Shown here: in pieces, positions 5,707-6,147 of the stretch
Numbering within the stretch: the first letter of the stretch is position 1
Layout: every line of letters begins with the position of its first letter
Assembly (NCBI GenBank): GCA_015661965.1
Contig: DQVA01000073.1
Span: 1 to 6,147, forward strand
Length of the DNA stretch: 6,147 nt
Direction: 5' to 3'
Source of the DNA: Candidatus Bipolaricaulota bacterium
GTDB lineage: Bacteria > Bipolaricaulota > Bipolaricaulia > Bipolaricaulales > Bipolaricaulaceae
Made by a program: the position numbers and the translations under genes
The notes under the pieces: model-generated
What the model saw: the letters and a program-made list of their open reading frames with translations, nothing else
Databases searched by the model: none
Told to the model about the DNA's origin: nothing

Positions 5707-6147
5707 TCAGCCGAACCTCACGATCAGGGTGGCGAAGAAGGAGGCCGATAGGGCGGCGCTCAGCTCCACCGCCAAGTTAAGGCGGAAGTTCCGCCAGCCG
5801 GCAGACACCCCGATGGCAGCCAGGTCCGGGGATAGGCCGCACCGCAGCCCCAACTCCCCCAGCCACAGCTCCCCTCCCAGCCGCAGGGTGGGGGCTGCCG
5901 CCCCGAACCCGGTGGCGGCGAGCGCCAGCCGGGCAGAGAGCCGGTCCGACTGCAGGAGCTGGAAGGCGAGGCCCAGGGACAGGGAGGGGGGCCATTCCTC
6001 GCCCGGGGTGGGGGCTTGCGCCAATGCCCCCTCCACTACCAGGGCAGCGGAGATCACCCCCCGGTACAAGGCGGCCAAGTCCAGGGCCCAGCCGGCGTGC
6101 TCCTCCGGGTACACCAGGTGCAGCAGCCGCCCTCTGGCCCCAAGCGA
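5707..6147 (-). CDS. C-terminal part of a probable outer-membrane beta-barrel protein (PorV/FadL-like?), 5' end missing
   Basis: The frame is open from the window edge to a TGA at 5709-5707, giving 146 residues of a longer protein. A GTG at 6114 is unlikely to be the start, because the frame continues upstream without a stop and no signal peptide follows it. The fragment reads as antiparallel beta strands: GWALDLAALYRG, SLSLGLAFQLL, LSARLALAATGF, TLRLGGELWLGELGLRCG, AIGVSAGWRNFRLNLAVEL and SASFFATLIVRFG. The order 'GWALDLAALYR, GLAF, GGELWLGELGLRCG, C-terminal RFG' resembles the end of PorV/PorQ or FadL-like barrels, in which a G-x-E-x-W-L-x-x-x-x-x-L-R-x-G segment is common; this is pattern memory, not a search result. 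It is one base from the large outer-membrane gene, so the two are surely co-translated and probably work together. An unrelated small barrel is the main alternative. Confidence 0.7.
   Translation of the reverse strand, partial: SLGARGRLLHLVYPEEHAGWALDLAALYRGVISAALVVEGALAQAPTPGEEWPPSLSLGLAFQLLQSDRLSARLALAATGFGAAAPTLRLGGELWLGELGLRCGLSPDLAAIGVSAGWRNFRLNLAVELSAALSASFFATLIVRFG
5716..5720 (-). promoter_or_regulatory. Candidate ribosome binding site of the large outer-membrane gene
   Basis: TGAGG on the minus strand lies ten bases before ATG 5705, inside the last codons of the upstream gene. The upstream stop TGA (5709-5707) and this start are separated by one base, so terminating ribosomes could restart directly. 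This supports ATG 5705 over ATG 5696, which has an AGG immediately against it. Confidence 0.5.

Noticed and set aside
5707..6114. GTG at 6114 as the start of a small 135-residue protein
   Set aside because: The frame continues upstream to the window edge without a stop, and no ribosome binding site or signal peptide accompanies the GTG, so the fragment is better read as the end of a longer gene.
1..6147. CRISPR, insertion sequence, rRNA, or defence-system content
   Set aside because: No repeated units, terminal inverted repeats, transposase, nuclease or RNA-gene signatures were seen on either strand.

Overview
All the genes in this window lie on the minus strand. The sequence is strongly GC-rich and packed end to end with coding sequence. 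Reading in the direction of transcription (high to low coordinates) there are four genes: (1) the C-terminal 146 residues of a beta-strand-rich, probably outer-membrane protein whose start lies beyond 6147; (2) after a 1-base gap, a 1272-residue lipoprotein-signal protein that joins an N-terminal beta-rich region, a seven-blade-like beta-propeller and a C-terminal region of about two dozen amphipathic beta strands ending in Phe; (3) after a 113-base gap, miaA, the tRNA A37 dimethylallyltransferase; (4) overlapping the miaA stop in an ATGA, a bifunctional NAD(P)HX epimerase/dehydratase (nnrE/nnrD, YjeF type), cut off by the left edge after 273 codons.

The organism must be a bacterium with an outer membrane, since two adjacent genes encode beta-barrel-like products and one carries a lipobox. 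The GC-rich composition and the absence of any recognisable species-specific gene leave the lineage open. A deep-branching diderm phylum such as Bipolaricaulota (Acetothermia) is a guess only. There is no sign of phage, transposon, CRISPR or plasmid functions, so this looks like a chromosomal stretch.

The two right-hand genes form one functional pair. Their 1-base spacing implies translational coupling and a joint job at the outer membrane. The two left-hand genes are housekeeping (tRNA modification and repair of damaged nicotinamide cofactor) and are coupled to each other. The 113-base gap contains GC-rich, partly mutually exclusive hairpins but no clear promoter or U-tract terminator, so all four genes could share a transcript.

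The most interesting object is the 1272-residue protein. It combines a lipid anchor, a tandem beta module with a G-x-DYTIDYxTG motif of the kind I associate with SprA-like giant outer-membrane proteins, a propeller apparently spliced into barrel-type sequence, and a large C-terminal barrel. The gene before it ends in a way that resembles PorV/FadL-type barrels, which invites comparison with a SprA-PorV-like secretion pair. That comparison is inference and needs structure prediction or profile searches.
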